A stretch of 26,088 nucleotides of DNA, from the NCBI GenBank assembly GCA_039807445.1, contig JBDHRG010000032.1:1-26088 (forward strand), given 5' to 3'. Origin of the DNA: JBDHRG01 sp039807445 (GTDB taxonomy: Bacteria > Pseudomonadota > Gammaproteobacteria > Competibacterales > Competibacteraceae). Each line of letters begins with the position of its first letter. The first letter of the stretch is position 1. Of this stretch, positions 7,342 to 14,040 are shown in pieces. Below the pieces are notes generated by a model. That model ran no database searches. It had not been told where the DNA came from and saw nothing but the letters and a program-made list of their open reading frames with translations. Both the position numbers and the translations under genes were made by a program.

Positions 7342-8286
7342 ATGTCCGTCAGCTTCACGATCTTCATCCCGACCTACAATCGCGCACACCTGCTGCCGCG
7401 GGCGCTGGCCAGCATCGAGGCGCAGACCTGCCGCGACTTCGAGGTCGTGATCGTCGACGACGGCTCGAGCGACGACACCGCCGCCGTCGTCGAGGCCTGG
7501 CGTGCACGGGTGGATTTCCCGGTGAACTATCGGCACCAGGAAAACCAGGGCAAGCACGCCGCCCACAACGCTGCCGTGCAACTCGCGCGCGGGCGCCTCT
7601 TCGTCACGCTCGACTCCGACGACCGGCTGCTGCCGCAGGCGCTGGAGCGCTTCCAGCGGCACTGGCAGGCGATCCCCGAAACCGAAAGGCCGGGCTTCGC
7701 CGGCGTCGAAGGGCTGATCGCGTTCGGCGGCAAACCTCCCGCCAAGGACCGCTTCCCCGCCGACGTCGTCGATACCGATTACCTGACGCTGCGCTACCGT
7801 CACCACGTCACCGGCGACAAGAAGAACGCGATCCTGACCGAAGTGCTGCGCCGTTACCCCTACCCGGTGTTCGAAGGCGAGCGCCACATCCGCCCTTCGC
7901 TGATCCTCAAGCGCATCGCGCACGCCTACCGCTTCCGCCACGTCAACGAGGTGGTCCAGGACTGCGAGTACCAGCCCGACGGGCTGTCCTCGGACCGCTA
8001 CGGCCTGCGCGTGCGCAATCCGCGCGGCATGCAGCTCTTCTATCTCGAAGACCTGACGCTGCACCGCGACCGTCTCGACCTGCGCCAACGGGTGCGCAGC
8101 ACCATCGCCTATATCCGCTTCTCGCTCGCCGCCGGTGACGGCCCGCTGGTGCAGGCGCGTCGGCTCGGCTGGGACCCGCTGTGGCTGCTGCTGCTGCCGA
8201 TCGGCGCGGCGCGCTGGCTGAACAACGGCCTGCGCCTGCGCACCGGCGGCGCGGCCCGGCGTAAGAGCATGCCCAAACCATCCTGA
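7342..8286 (+). CDS. Glycosyltransferase family 2, first copy of a tandem pair
   Basis: A 314-residue GT-A fold glycosyltransferase. FTIFIPTYNRAHLLPRAL (5-22) and VDDGSSDDT (38-46) are the classic GT2 nucleotide-binding strands. The metal-binding DXD motif is DSDD (91-94). NQGKHAAHNAA (68-78) is also typical. The C-terminal third holds a short hydrophobic stretch, DPLWLLLLPIGAARW, which may associate with the membrane. It closely matches the next gene (8388-9341) along almost the whole length, about three quarters identical by eye at the protein level. The first 120 or so bases are nearly identical at the DNA level. Its role is presumably sugar addition to the LPS core or another surface glycan; donor and acceptor are unknown. 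No strong Shine-Dalgarno site precedes the ATG. Confidence 0.88.
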   Translation: MSVSFTIFIPTYNRAHLLPRALASIEAQTCRDFEVVIVDDGSSDDTAAVVEAWRARVDFPVNYRHQENQGKHAAHNAAVQLARGRLFVTLDSDDRLLPQALERFQRHWQAIPETERPGFAGVEGLIAFGGKPPAKDRFPADVVDTDYLTLRYRHHVTGDKKNAILTEVLRRYPYPVFEGERHIRPSLILKRIAHAYRFRHVNEVVQDCEYQPDGLSSDRYGLRVRNPRGMQLFYLEDLTLHRDRLDLRQRVRSTIAYIRFSLAAGDGPLVQARRLGWDPLWLLLLPIGAARWLNNGLRLRTGGAARRKSMPKPS

Positions 8287-8311
8287 GCTGACCGGCGCCG
8301 CGCGCGCATGG

Positions 8312-8317
8312 TACGCT
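8312..8317 (+). promoter_or_regulatory. extended -10 candidate for the second GT2 gene
   Basis: TGG-TACGCT (TG at 8309-8310, hexamer 8312-8317) lies in the 101-bp gap between the two GT2 genes, 70 bp before the GTG at 8388. It resembles the element before the first copy. No -35 is seen, so support is weak. Confidence 0.25.
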
Positions 8318-8387
8318 ACGCCGCCGACCCACCGAGGAAGCGCTGCCGACATCGGCGCACCTTCCGCCGCCCCGGCCTTTTCGCACC

Positions 8388-9341
8388 GTGAGCCCGCCTT
8401 CCCCGACTTTCACGATCTTCATCCCGACCTACAACCGCGCGCACCTGCTGCCGCGGGCGCTGGCCAGCATCGAGGCGCAGACCTGCCGCGACTTCGAGGT
8501 CGTGATCGTCGACGACGGCTCGAGCGACGGCACCGCAGCGCTGGTCGCCGAGTGGCAGGCGAAGGTCGACTTCCCGGTCACGTATCAGCGCCAGCCGAAC
8601 CAGGGCAAGCACGCGGCACACAACGCGGGCGTGCAGCGCGCGCGCGGGCGCCTCTTCGTCAACCTCGACTCCGACGACCGGCTGCTGCCCGAGGCGCTGG
8701 AAACATTCCATCGCCACTGGCAGGCGATCCCGCAGCCCGACAAGCCGGGCTTCGCCGGGGTCGAGGGGCTGATCGCGATCAATGGCCGCGTCAAGGACAA
8801 GGACCGCTTCCCCGCCGAGCTCGTCGACAGCGACTACCTGACGATCCGCTACCGTCGCCACGTCGGTGGCGACAAGAAGAACGCGATCCTGACCGAGGTG
8901 CTGCGCCGTTACCCCTACCCGGTGTTCGAAGGCGAGCGCCACATCCGCCCCTCGCTGATCCTGAAGCGCATCGCGCACGCCTACCGCTTCCGCTACGTCA
9001 ACGAGGTGGTCCAGGACTGCGAGTACCAGGCCGACGGCCTGTCCTCGGACCGCTTCCGGCTGCGGATGCGCAACCCGCGCGGCTTCGCGCTCTACCACCT
9101 CGAAGACCTGACGCTGCACCGCGCCTGGCACGGGCTGCGCCAGCGCGTGCGCAGCACGATCGAGTACATCCGCTTCTCGCTCCACGCCGGCGTCGGCCTG
9201 CGCGAGCAGATGCGCCAGGTCGGCGGTGCGCCGCTGTGGGCGCTGCTGCTGCCGGCCGGCGCCGTGCGCTGGCTGCACGACCGCTACCGGATTCGGGTCA
9301 AGGACTCGAACGTCAAGAACCGCAAGCCGACCCCGACCTGA
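8388..9341 (+). CDS. Glycosyltransferase family 2, second copy of a tandem pair
   Basis: A 317-residue GT2 enzyme beginning at a GTG, paralogous to 7342-8286. The same motifs are present: FTIFIPTYNRAHLLP (8-22), VDDGSSDGT (41-49) and the DXD-type DSDD (94-97). Long blocks such as KKNAILTEVLRRYPYPVFEG and RHIRPSLILKRIAHAYRF are identical in both copies. Differences concentrate at the mid-region substitutions around 100-140 and at the C-terminus. This suggests duplication followed by partial divergence, perhaps to act on successive residues of one glycan. The next gene starts on the base after the stop, so it opens a GT2-GT4-GT4-sulfotransferase unit. No Shine-Dalgarno site is evident at the GTG. 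Confidence 0.87.
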   Translation: MSPPSPTFTIFIPTYNRAHLLPRALASIEAQTCRDFEVVIVDDGSSDGTAALVAEWQAKVDFPVTYQRQPNQGKHAAHNAGVQRARGRLFVNLDSDDRLLPEALETFHRHWQAIPQPDKPGFAGVEGLIAINGRVKDKDRFPAELVDSDYLTIRYRRHVGGDKKNAILTEVLRRYPYPVFEGERHIRPSLILKRIAHAYRFRYVNEVVQDCEYQADGLSSDRFRLRMRNPRGFALYHLEDLTLHRAWHGLRQRVRSTIEYIRFSLHAGVGLREQMRQVGGAPLWALLLPAGAVRWLHDRYRIRVKDSNVKNRKPTPT

Positions 9342-10472
9342 ATGACAGCGACCTCCCCCACGCGGACCGACCTCGCCGTGTTCGCCGCGACCTCGGGGCA
9401 CAGCGGCGTCGACCGCGTGCTGAACAACCTGGTGCCGGCGATCGCCGCGCGCGGCCTGCACATCGACGTGCTCGGCATCGCCGGCCACGGCCCGCACTAC
9501 GACGATCTGCCCGCAGGGGTTCGCCGCGTCGATCTGGGCGCACGCCACGTCAATTCGGCGCTGCCGGCGCTGGTGCGCTACCTGCGCAGCACCCGACCGC
9601 GCGCGCTACTGACCGACAAGGACCGCGTCAACCGCGTTGCGATCTGGGCGCGGCGCCTGGCCGGCGTCGACACCCGCCTCGGCGTGCGCCTCGGCACCAC
9701 GGTGTCGGTGAACCTGGCGAGCCGCGGAGCGCTCGAGCGCTGGCTGCAGACCTGGTCGATGCGCACGCTGTACCGCCGCGCCGACGCGGTGCTGGTGCCT
9801 TCGCGCGGCGCCGCCGCAGACTTCGCCCACCACGCGCGGCTGCCGCTCGAGCGCATCCGCGTCGTGCCGAGCCCGATCGTCGCGCCGGACATGGCCGCGC
9901 GCGCAGCCGCGCCCGCCGTGCATCCGTGGTTCCACGACGATGGACCGCCGGTGATCCTCGGCGTCGGCGAGCTGTCCGAACGAAAAGACTTCGCGACGCT
10001 GATCCGCGCCCATGCGCGGCTGCGCCGCACGCACGACTGCCGGCTCTTGATCCTCGGCGAGGGACGCCGGCGCGGCGAGCTCGAGCGGCTCGCGATCGAG
10101 CTCGGCACGCAGGCGGCCGTGGCCTTGCCCGGCTTCGTGCCCAACCCGTACCCGTGCATGGCGCGCGCCGCCGCCTTCGCGCTGAGCTCGCGCTGGGAGG
10201 GCATGCCGGTGGTGCTGATCGAGGCGCTCGCGCTCGGCACGCCGGTAGTCGCCTGCGACTGTCCCTCGGGCCCGGCCGAGCTGCTCGATGGCGGCCGCCT
10301 CGGCGCGCTGGTGCCGGTCGGCGACGAGGCCGCGCTCGCCGCGGCGCTGGCGCGCACGCTCGCGGCGCCGCCGGCGCACGATGCGCTGACGGCGGCCGCC
10401 GCGCCGTATGCGATCGACGCCAGCGCGCGCGCCTATCTGCAAGCGCTCGGCCTCGCGGAGACGGACGCATGA
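9342..10472 (+). CDS. Glycosyltransferase family 4, first copy of a second tandem pair
   Basis: A 376-residue GT4 enzyme. The N-terminal domain has ATSGHSGVDRVLNNL (16-30) in the acceptor-side loop position. The donor domain begins at GVGELSERKDFATLIRAH (207-224), continues with LILGEGRRRGEL and PGFVPNPY, and has an intact EX7E motif (E286 and E294 in RWEGMPVVLIEAL). CDCPSGPAELL (305-315) follows, as usual for this group. It is clearly homologous along its length to the next gene (about half identical by eye). It starts directly after the previous stop with no gap and overlaps the following ATG by 4 bp, so coupled translation is likely. Sugar specificity is unknown. Confidence 0.88.
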   Translation: MTATSPTRTDLAVFAATSGHSGVDRVLNNLVPAIAARGLHIDVLGIAGHGPHYDDLPAGVRRVDLGARHVNSALPALVRYLRSTRPRALLTDKDRVNRVAIWARRLAGVDTRLGVRLGTTVSVNLASRGALERWLQTWSMRTLYRRADAVLVPSRGAAADFAHHARLPLERIRVVPSPIVAPDMAARAAAPAVHPWFHDDGPPVILGVGELSERKDFATLIRAHARLRRTHDCRLLILGEGRRRGELERLAIELGTQAAVALPGFVPNPYPCMARAAAFALSSRWEGMPVVLIEALALGTPVVACDCPSGPAELLDGGRLGALVPVGDEAALAAALARTLAAPPAHDALTAAAAPYAIDASARAYLQALGLAETDA

Positions 10473-11617
10473 CCCGGCTGCCGATCCTGATCTCGTTCTC
10501 GGGCGAGGGCGGCCCCGAGCGCATGGTGCTGAACCTGGCCGAAGGCATCGCCGCGCGCGGCCTCACCGTCGACCTGCTCGCGATCCGCGCCGACAGCGCC
10601 CACCTCGACCGCCTGCCGGCGGGCGTGAACCTGATCGACCTCGGCGTGCGCCACAGCGGGCTCGCCGCGCCGGCGATCGCGCGTTACCTGAAGCGCGAAC
10701 GCCCCGCGGCACTGCTGGCGGCCAAGGACCGCGCGATCCGCGCTGCGGTGGCGGCACGCTGGCTGGCCGGCGTCGACTGCCGCATCGTCGGCCGGCTCGG
10801 CACCAACCTGTCGGCGGCGCTCGAGGGCCGCTCGGGACTCGCGCGCTGGCTGCGCGTCGCGCCGATGCGGCTGAGCTACCGCCGCGTCGAGTGCGTGGTC
10901 GCGGTGTCCGAGGGTGTCGCCGCAGACACCGCACGGCTGACCGGCTTGCCGGCGGCGCGGATCGCCGTGGTCCGCAACCCGGTGCTCACGCCACGCCTCG
11001 CCGAGCTCGCCGCGGCACCGTGCCCGCACCCGTGGCTGACCGACGGCGGCGACCCGGTGGTCCTCGGTGCCGGCCGGCTGACCGAGCAGAAGGATTTCGC
11101 GACGCTGCTGCGCGCCTTTGCGCGGCTCGACGCCGAGCGCCCGGCGCGGCTGATCGTGCTCGGCGAGGGTCGGCTGCGCGCGGTGCTCGAAAGCCTGGCG
11201 ACCGAGCTCGGCGTGCGCGCGCGCGTGGCGCTGCCGGGCTTCGACGCCAACCCCTACGCCTGGATGGCGCGCGCGCAGCTGTTCGTGCTGTCCTCGGCCT
11301 GGGAGGGCTCGCCGAACGTGCTGACCGAGGCGCTCGCACTCGGCGTGCCGGCGGTCGCGACCGACTGCCCCTCGGGTCCGCGCGAGCTGCTGGCGGGCGG
11401 GCGTTTCGGGCCGCTGGTGCCGGTCGGCGACCCCGGGGCCCTGGCGGCGGCGATGCGCGCGACGCTGGCCGCGCCGCTGCCGGCTGCAACGCTGCGAACG
11501 GCGGTCGCCGGCTACACCCAGGATGCCGCCGCGGACGGCTACCTCGCCGCGCTCGGCCTCGACGCCCCCCCCCCCACCCCACCCTTCCCCCGCGTGGGGG
11601 CAGGGAGCCGCTCGTAG
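10469..11617 (+). CDS. Glycosyltransferase family 4, second copy, with repeat-derived C-terminus
   Basis: A 382-residue GT4 enzyme paralogous to the gene before it. FSGEGGPERMVLNLAEGI (10-27) is the N-terminal loop, GAGRLTEQKDFATLLRAF (200-217) opens the donor domain, and EX7E is intact (E279 and E287 in AWEGSPNVLTEAL). DCPSGPRELL follows (299-308). The paralogue ends at YLQALGLAETDA; this one has the matching YLAALGL (358-364) and then about 16 proline-rich residues encoded by a C11 run and a GC hairpin. The native end has therefore probably been overwritten by a repeat that now supplies the stop codon. One extra C in the run would join this gene in frame to the sulfotransferase. It overlaps the previous gene by 4 bp. 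Confidence 0.87.
   Translation: MTRLPILISFSGEGGPERMVLNLAEGIAARGLTVDLLAIRADSAHLDRLPAGVNLIDLGVRHSGLAAPAIARYLKRERPAALLAAKDRAIRAAVAARWLAGVDCRIVGRLGTNLSAALEGRSGLARWLRVAPMRLSYRRVECVVAVSEGVAADTARLTGLPAARIAVVRNPVLTPRLAELAAAPCPHPWLTDGGDPVVLGAGRLTEQKDFATLLRAFARLDAERPARLIVLGEGRLRAVLESLATELGVRARVALPGFDANPYAWMARAQLFVLSSAWEGSPNVLTEALALGVPAVATDCPSGPRELLAGGRFGPLVPVGDPGALAAAMRATLAAPLPAATLRTAVAGYTQDAAADGYLAALGLDAPPPTPPFPRVGAGSRS
11565..11575 (+). repeat. C11 homopolymer tract
   Basis: Eleven consecutive C bases lie inside the 3' end of the second GT4 gene, followed by further C-rich sequence. Runs of this length are known slippage sites in bacterial surface-glycan genes. Here a change to 12 (or 9) would shift reading into the frame of the sulfotransferase at 11626, which has no stop codon across this region. 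Confidence 0.9.
11582..11605. repeat. REP-like GC hairpin after the GT4 gene
   Basis: The arms CCCT-T-CCCCC (11582-11591) and GGGGG-C-AGGG (11596-11605) flank the loop GCGT, a 10-bp stem with one mismatch. The style (C-rich lead-in, GC hairpin, then GGGAGCC) resembles dispersed intergenic hairpin repeats common in GC-rich proteobacteria; the family assignment is from memory. There is no U-run, so it is not a standard terminator. It ends 20 bp before the sulfotransferase ATG. Confidence 0.6.
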
Positions 11618-11625
11618 GGCTCCGC

Positions 11626-12291
11626 ATGCTGCTGTCGCTGAAATACAACTTCCTGTTCGTGCACACCGCCAAGACCGGCGGCACCTCGGTGCGCGACGCC
11701 CTGGCGCCGCTGCGCTTGCGCGACCCCTGGTACCCGATCCAGTTCCTGTGCTCGCGGATCAGCGCACTGAGCGGGCACCGGCTCGGGATCAAGTTCCCGC
11801 GCCATTCGAAGATCGTCGCCGCACACGAGATGCTGCCGCGCGAGCTGTTCGAGCGGCTGTTCAAGTTCGTGTTCGTGCGCAATCCGTGGGATCTGCAGGT
11901 CAGCTCGTTCCACCACATCCGCCGCGAGCGCCCGCACCTGATGAGCCACGTCGAGACCTTCGAGCAGTTCATCGGCTGGAAGCTCGACCCCGAGCGCCCC
12001 TACCAGTACCACGTCGACACCTCGATCGAGCTGCAGTCCGACTACTGCGTCGACCTGCACGGCAAGGTGCTGGTCGACTTCATCGGCCGCTACGAGAACC
12101 TGCACGCCGACTTCGATGAGGTATGTCGCCGCATCGGCGTCAAGGCGCCCGCGCTGCCGCACAAGCGCCAGGCCAGGGACCGCGACAAGGATTACCGCAG
12201 CTACTACACCGACGCGCTGGCGGAACGGGTCGCGCAGCACTTCGGGCCGGACATACGGCTGTTCGGCTACAGCTTCGATCCGCTATGTTAA
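11626..12291 (+). CDS. Sulfotransferase family 2 protein (PAPS-dependent, carbohydrate type)
   Basis: A 221-residue protein resembling the Sulfotransfer_2 family, which includes carbohydrate sulfotransferases that move sulfate from PAPS to sugar hydroxyl or amino groups. The 5'-phosphosulfate-binding motif is HTAKTGGTSVRDAL (13-26; K16). The 3'-phosphate-binding motif is FVFVRNPWDLQVSSFHHI (81-98; R85, with S93/S94). There is no signal peptide or membrane helix, so it would act in the cytoplasm. It ends the plus-strand glycosyltransferase run, which suggests it sulfates the glycan made by these genes. AGGG (11616-11619) lies 6 bp before the ATG. The 3' end is AT-rich. No PAPS-synthesis genes are in the window. 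The acceptor is unknown, and a role outside the glycan cluster cannot be excluded. Confidence 0.85.
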   Translation: MLLSLKYNFLFVHTAKTGGTSVRDALAPLRLRDPWYPIQFLCSRISALSGHRLGIKFPRHSKIVAAHEMLPRELFERLFKFVFVRNPWDLQVSSFHHIRRERPHLMSHVETFEQFIGWKLDPERPYQYHVDTSIELQSDYCVDLHGKVLVDFIGRYENLHADFDEVCRRIGVKAPALPHKRQARDRDKDYRSYYTDALAERVAQHFGPDIRLFGYSFDPLC

Positions 12292-12323
12292 AAAATTTTG
12301 CTCATCCCGAAGGACGTAAACCG

Positions 12324-12503
12324 ATGAAAACCGTCGTCAGGCTCTTTGCCTCGATTTCGCTGGCGCTCGCCCTCCAAGGATGCGTCGGCCTCGTGGTCGA
12401 TACCGCCACCGATGCCGCGATCGCGGTCGCCAAGGTCCCGTTCAAGGTCGGCGGGGCGATCGTCGACGTCGCGACCGACGACGAGGAACAGGACAGCGAC
12501 TGA
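12324..12503 (+). CDS. Small outer-membrane-type lipoprotein, function unknown
   Basis: A 59-residue predicted lipoprotein. It has a charged start (MKTVVR), a hydrophobic segment (7-17) and a lipobox L17-Q-G-C20. The residue after the cysteine is Val, not Asp, which favours outer-membrane sorting. The mature part is only 40 residues, has alternating small hydrophobic residues (VVDTATDAAIAVAKVPFKVGG) and ends in an acidic tail (DDEEQDSD). It resembles short uncharacterised proteobacterial lipoproteins; I do not assign a function. A good Shine-Dalgarno site, GAAGGA (12309-12314), precedes the ATG by 9 nt. The unusually AT-rich stretch 12284-12302, including TATGTT and an A6T4 run, probably holds its own promoter. 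It converges on hldE with an 18-bp gap. Confidence 0.75.
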   Translation: MKTVVRLFASISLALALQGCVGLVVDTATDAAIAVAKVPFKVGGAIVDVATDDEEQDSD

Positions 12504-12521
12504 CCCGGACCTTCGCGGCGC

Positions 12522-13955
12522 TCAAGCCCCGCGGATCCGTTCGACCGTCGCCGTGGTCGAGTAGCCGTCGAGGAAGCCGAGCACGACCACTTCGCCGCCG
12601 GCGGCGCGCACCTCTTCGCTGCCGGCGATCGCTTCGGGGCGGTAGTCGCCGCCCTTGACCAGCACATCGGGCAGCACCGCCGCGATCAGCGCGCGCGGCG
12701 TGTCTTCGGAAAACGGTACCACCCAGTCGACCGCGCGCAGCCCGGCGAGCACCGCCATGCGGCTGGCCAGCGGGTTGATCGGGCGGGCCTCGCCCTTGAG
12801 CCGGCGCACCGAAGCGTCGTCGTTGACCGCGACGATCAGGCGGTCGCCGAGCGCCGCGGCCTGCTCGAGGTAGGCGACGTGGCCGGCGTGCAGCAGGTCG
12901 AAGCAGCCGTTGGTCATGACGATGCGCTCGCCGCGCGCGCGCGCCGCCGCCGCTTGCGCCAGCAGCTCGTCGCGCACCAGCGCGCCGTGGCGCACCAGCG
13001 CCGCCGGCGCCAGCTCGGCGCGCAGTTCCTCGGCCGAGACGGTCGCGGTGCCGAGCTTGCCGACGACGATGCCGGCGGCGGCGTTGGCGAACTGCACCGC
13101 GTCGGGCAGCGCGCTGCCCGCGGCCAGCGCCGCGGCCAGCACCGCGACCACGGTGTCGCCGGCGCCGGTGACGTCGAACACTTCGCGCGCGCGGGAAGGG
13201 ATATGGTGGGCGGTGCCGCCCCTGCCTTCGACCAGCGTCATGCCGCGTTCGCTGCGTGTCACCAGCACGTGCTCCAGGCCGCAGTCCGAAGCCAGCCGGC
13301 GCGCCGCGGCGACCAGTCCGGCATCGTCGACCCAGGGGCCGGCGACCGCGGCGAACTCGGCTTCGTTCGGCGTGACCAGCGTCGCGCCGCGGTAGCGGGC
13401 GAAGTCGCTGCCCTTGGGGTCGACCAGCAGCGGTAGGCCGCGCGCGCGCGCCGCGGCGATCAGCGGTTCGAGTGCGCACAGCGTGCCCTTGGCGTAGTCC
13501 GACAGCACGACGACGTCGGCCTGCGCCAGGCAGGCGGCAAAGCGCGCCGCCAGCCGCCCGGCGGCGCGCGCGTCGAAACCGTCCTCGAAGTCGAGGCGGA
13601 TCAGCTGCTGGTGGCGCGACAGCACGCGCAGCTTGGTGATCGTGCGTGCGCCTTCGACCGTCTCGAAGGCGCAGGCCACGCCGGCGGCTTCGAGCTTGGT
13701 GCGCAGCGCTGTGGCCGCCTCGTCGTCACCGACCAGGCCGAGCACCGTCGCCCGGGCGCCGAGCGCGGCGACGTTCAGCGCGACATTGCCGGCGCCACCG
13801 GGGCGGTCTTCCGCCGCACGCACGTGCACCACCGGCACCGGCGCCTCGGGCGAGATGCGCCGCGTCGCGCCGCTCCAGTAGCGGTCGAGCATCAGGTCGC
13901 CGACGACCAGGACACAGGCGCGGGCGAAATCAGGCAGGCGGGGGTGGAGGTTCAT
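12522..13955 (-). CDS. hldE: Bifunctional heptose 7-phosphate kinase / heptose 1-phosphate adenylyltransferase
   Basis: A 477-residue two-domain enzyme that phosphorylates D-glycero-D-manno-heptose 7-phosphate at C1 and later adenylylates heptose 1-phosphate to ADP-heptose. The N-terminal PfkB/ribokinase domain shows LVVGDLMLDRYWSG (16-29), GGAGNVALN (53-61) and the catalytic GAGD (264-267; D267 base). The C-terminal nucleotidyltransferase domain shows TNGCFDLLHAGHVAYL (348-363) with the HxGH site H356-H359, and ends with YSTTATVERIRG (465-476). Length matches E. coli HldE (477). It follows gmhA on the minus strand. The 20 bases before its ATG hold no clear Shine-Dalgarno site and instead contain C-rich heptamer repeats, so its translation signal is odd. 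Both activities appear intact. Confidence 0.96.
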   Translation of the reverse strand: MNLHPRLPDFARACVLVVGDLMLDRYWSGATRRISPEAPVPVVHVRAAEDRPGGAGNVALNVAALGARATVLGLVGDDEAATALRTKLEAAGVACAFETVEGARTITKLRVLSRHQQLIRLDFEDGFDARAAGRLAARFAACLAQADVVVLSDYAKGTLCALEPLIAAARARGLPLLVDPKGSDFARYRGATLVTPNEAEFAAVAGPWVDDAGLVAAARRLASDCGLEHVLVTRSERGMTLVEGRGGTAHHIPSRAREVFDVTGAGDTVVAVLAAALAAGSALPDAVQFANAAAGIVVGKLGTATVSAEELRAELAPAALVRHGALVRDELLAQAAAARARGERIVMTNGCFDLLHAGHVAYLEQAAALGDRLIVAVNDDASVRRLKGEARPINPLASRMAVLAGLRAVDWVVPFSEDTPRALIAAVLPDVLVKGGDYRPEAIAGSEEVRAAGGEVVVLGFLDGYSTTATVERIRGA

Positions 13956-13962
13956 GAGCCCA

Positions 13963-13997
13963 GTGGGGGGTGGGGGGTGGGGGGTGAGGGGTGAGGG
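13963..13997. repeat. Heptanucleotide array GTGGGGG/GTGAGGG before hldE
   Basis: Five exact 7-bp units are seen on the plus strand: three GTGGGGG and then two GTGAGGG. The G runs (three of six, one of four, one of three) could form a G-quadruplex on the template strand of hldE. The array begins 8 bp upstream of the hldE ATG. It faces a second heptamer array (14013-14040) in inverted orientation. Confidence 0.85.
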
Positions 13998-14012
13998 TCG
14001 GGCGGGGTACTC

Positions 14013-14040
14013 CTCACTCCTTACCCTTCACTCCTCACCC
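14013..14040 (-). repeat. Heptanucleotide array at the gmhA stop
   Basis: On the minus strand four degenerate 7-bp units follow one another: GGGTGAG, GAGTGAA, GGGTAAG, GAGTGAG. The first unit contains the gmhA stop codon (TGA at 14037-14035). With the inverted array at 13963-13997, the transcript between gmhA and hldE could fold into an imperfect stem (for example GTGAGG with CCTCAC). Confidence 0.8.

Noticed and set aside
7207..8352. Upstream extension of the waaL reading frame on the minus strand
   Set aside because: It runs antisense through the first GT2 gene and past a good TTG start with a ribosome site. The extension has no membrane or ligase features.
11582..11605. Rho-independent terminator after the GT4 gene
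   Set aside because: The stem is GC-rich but no T-run follows on either strand, and the next gene starts 20 bp on.
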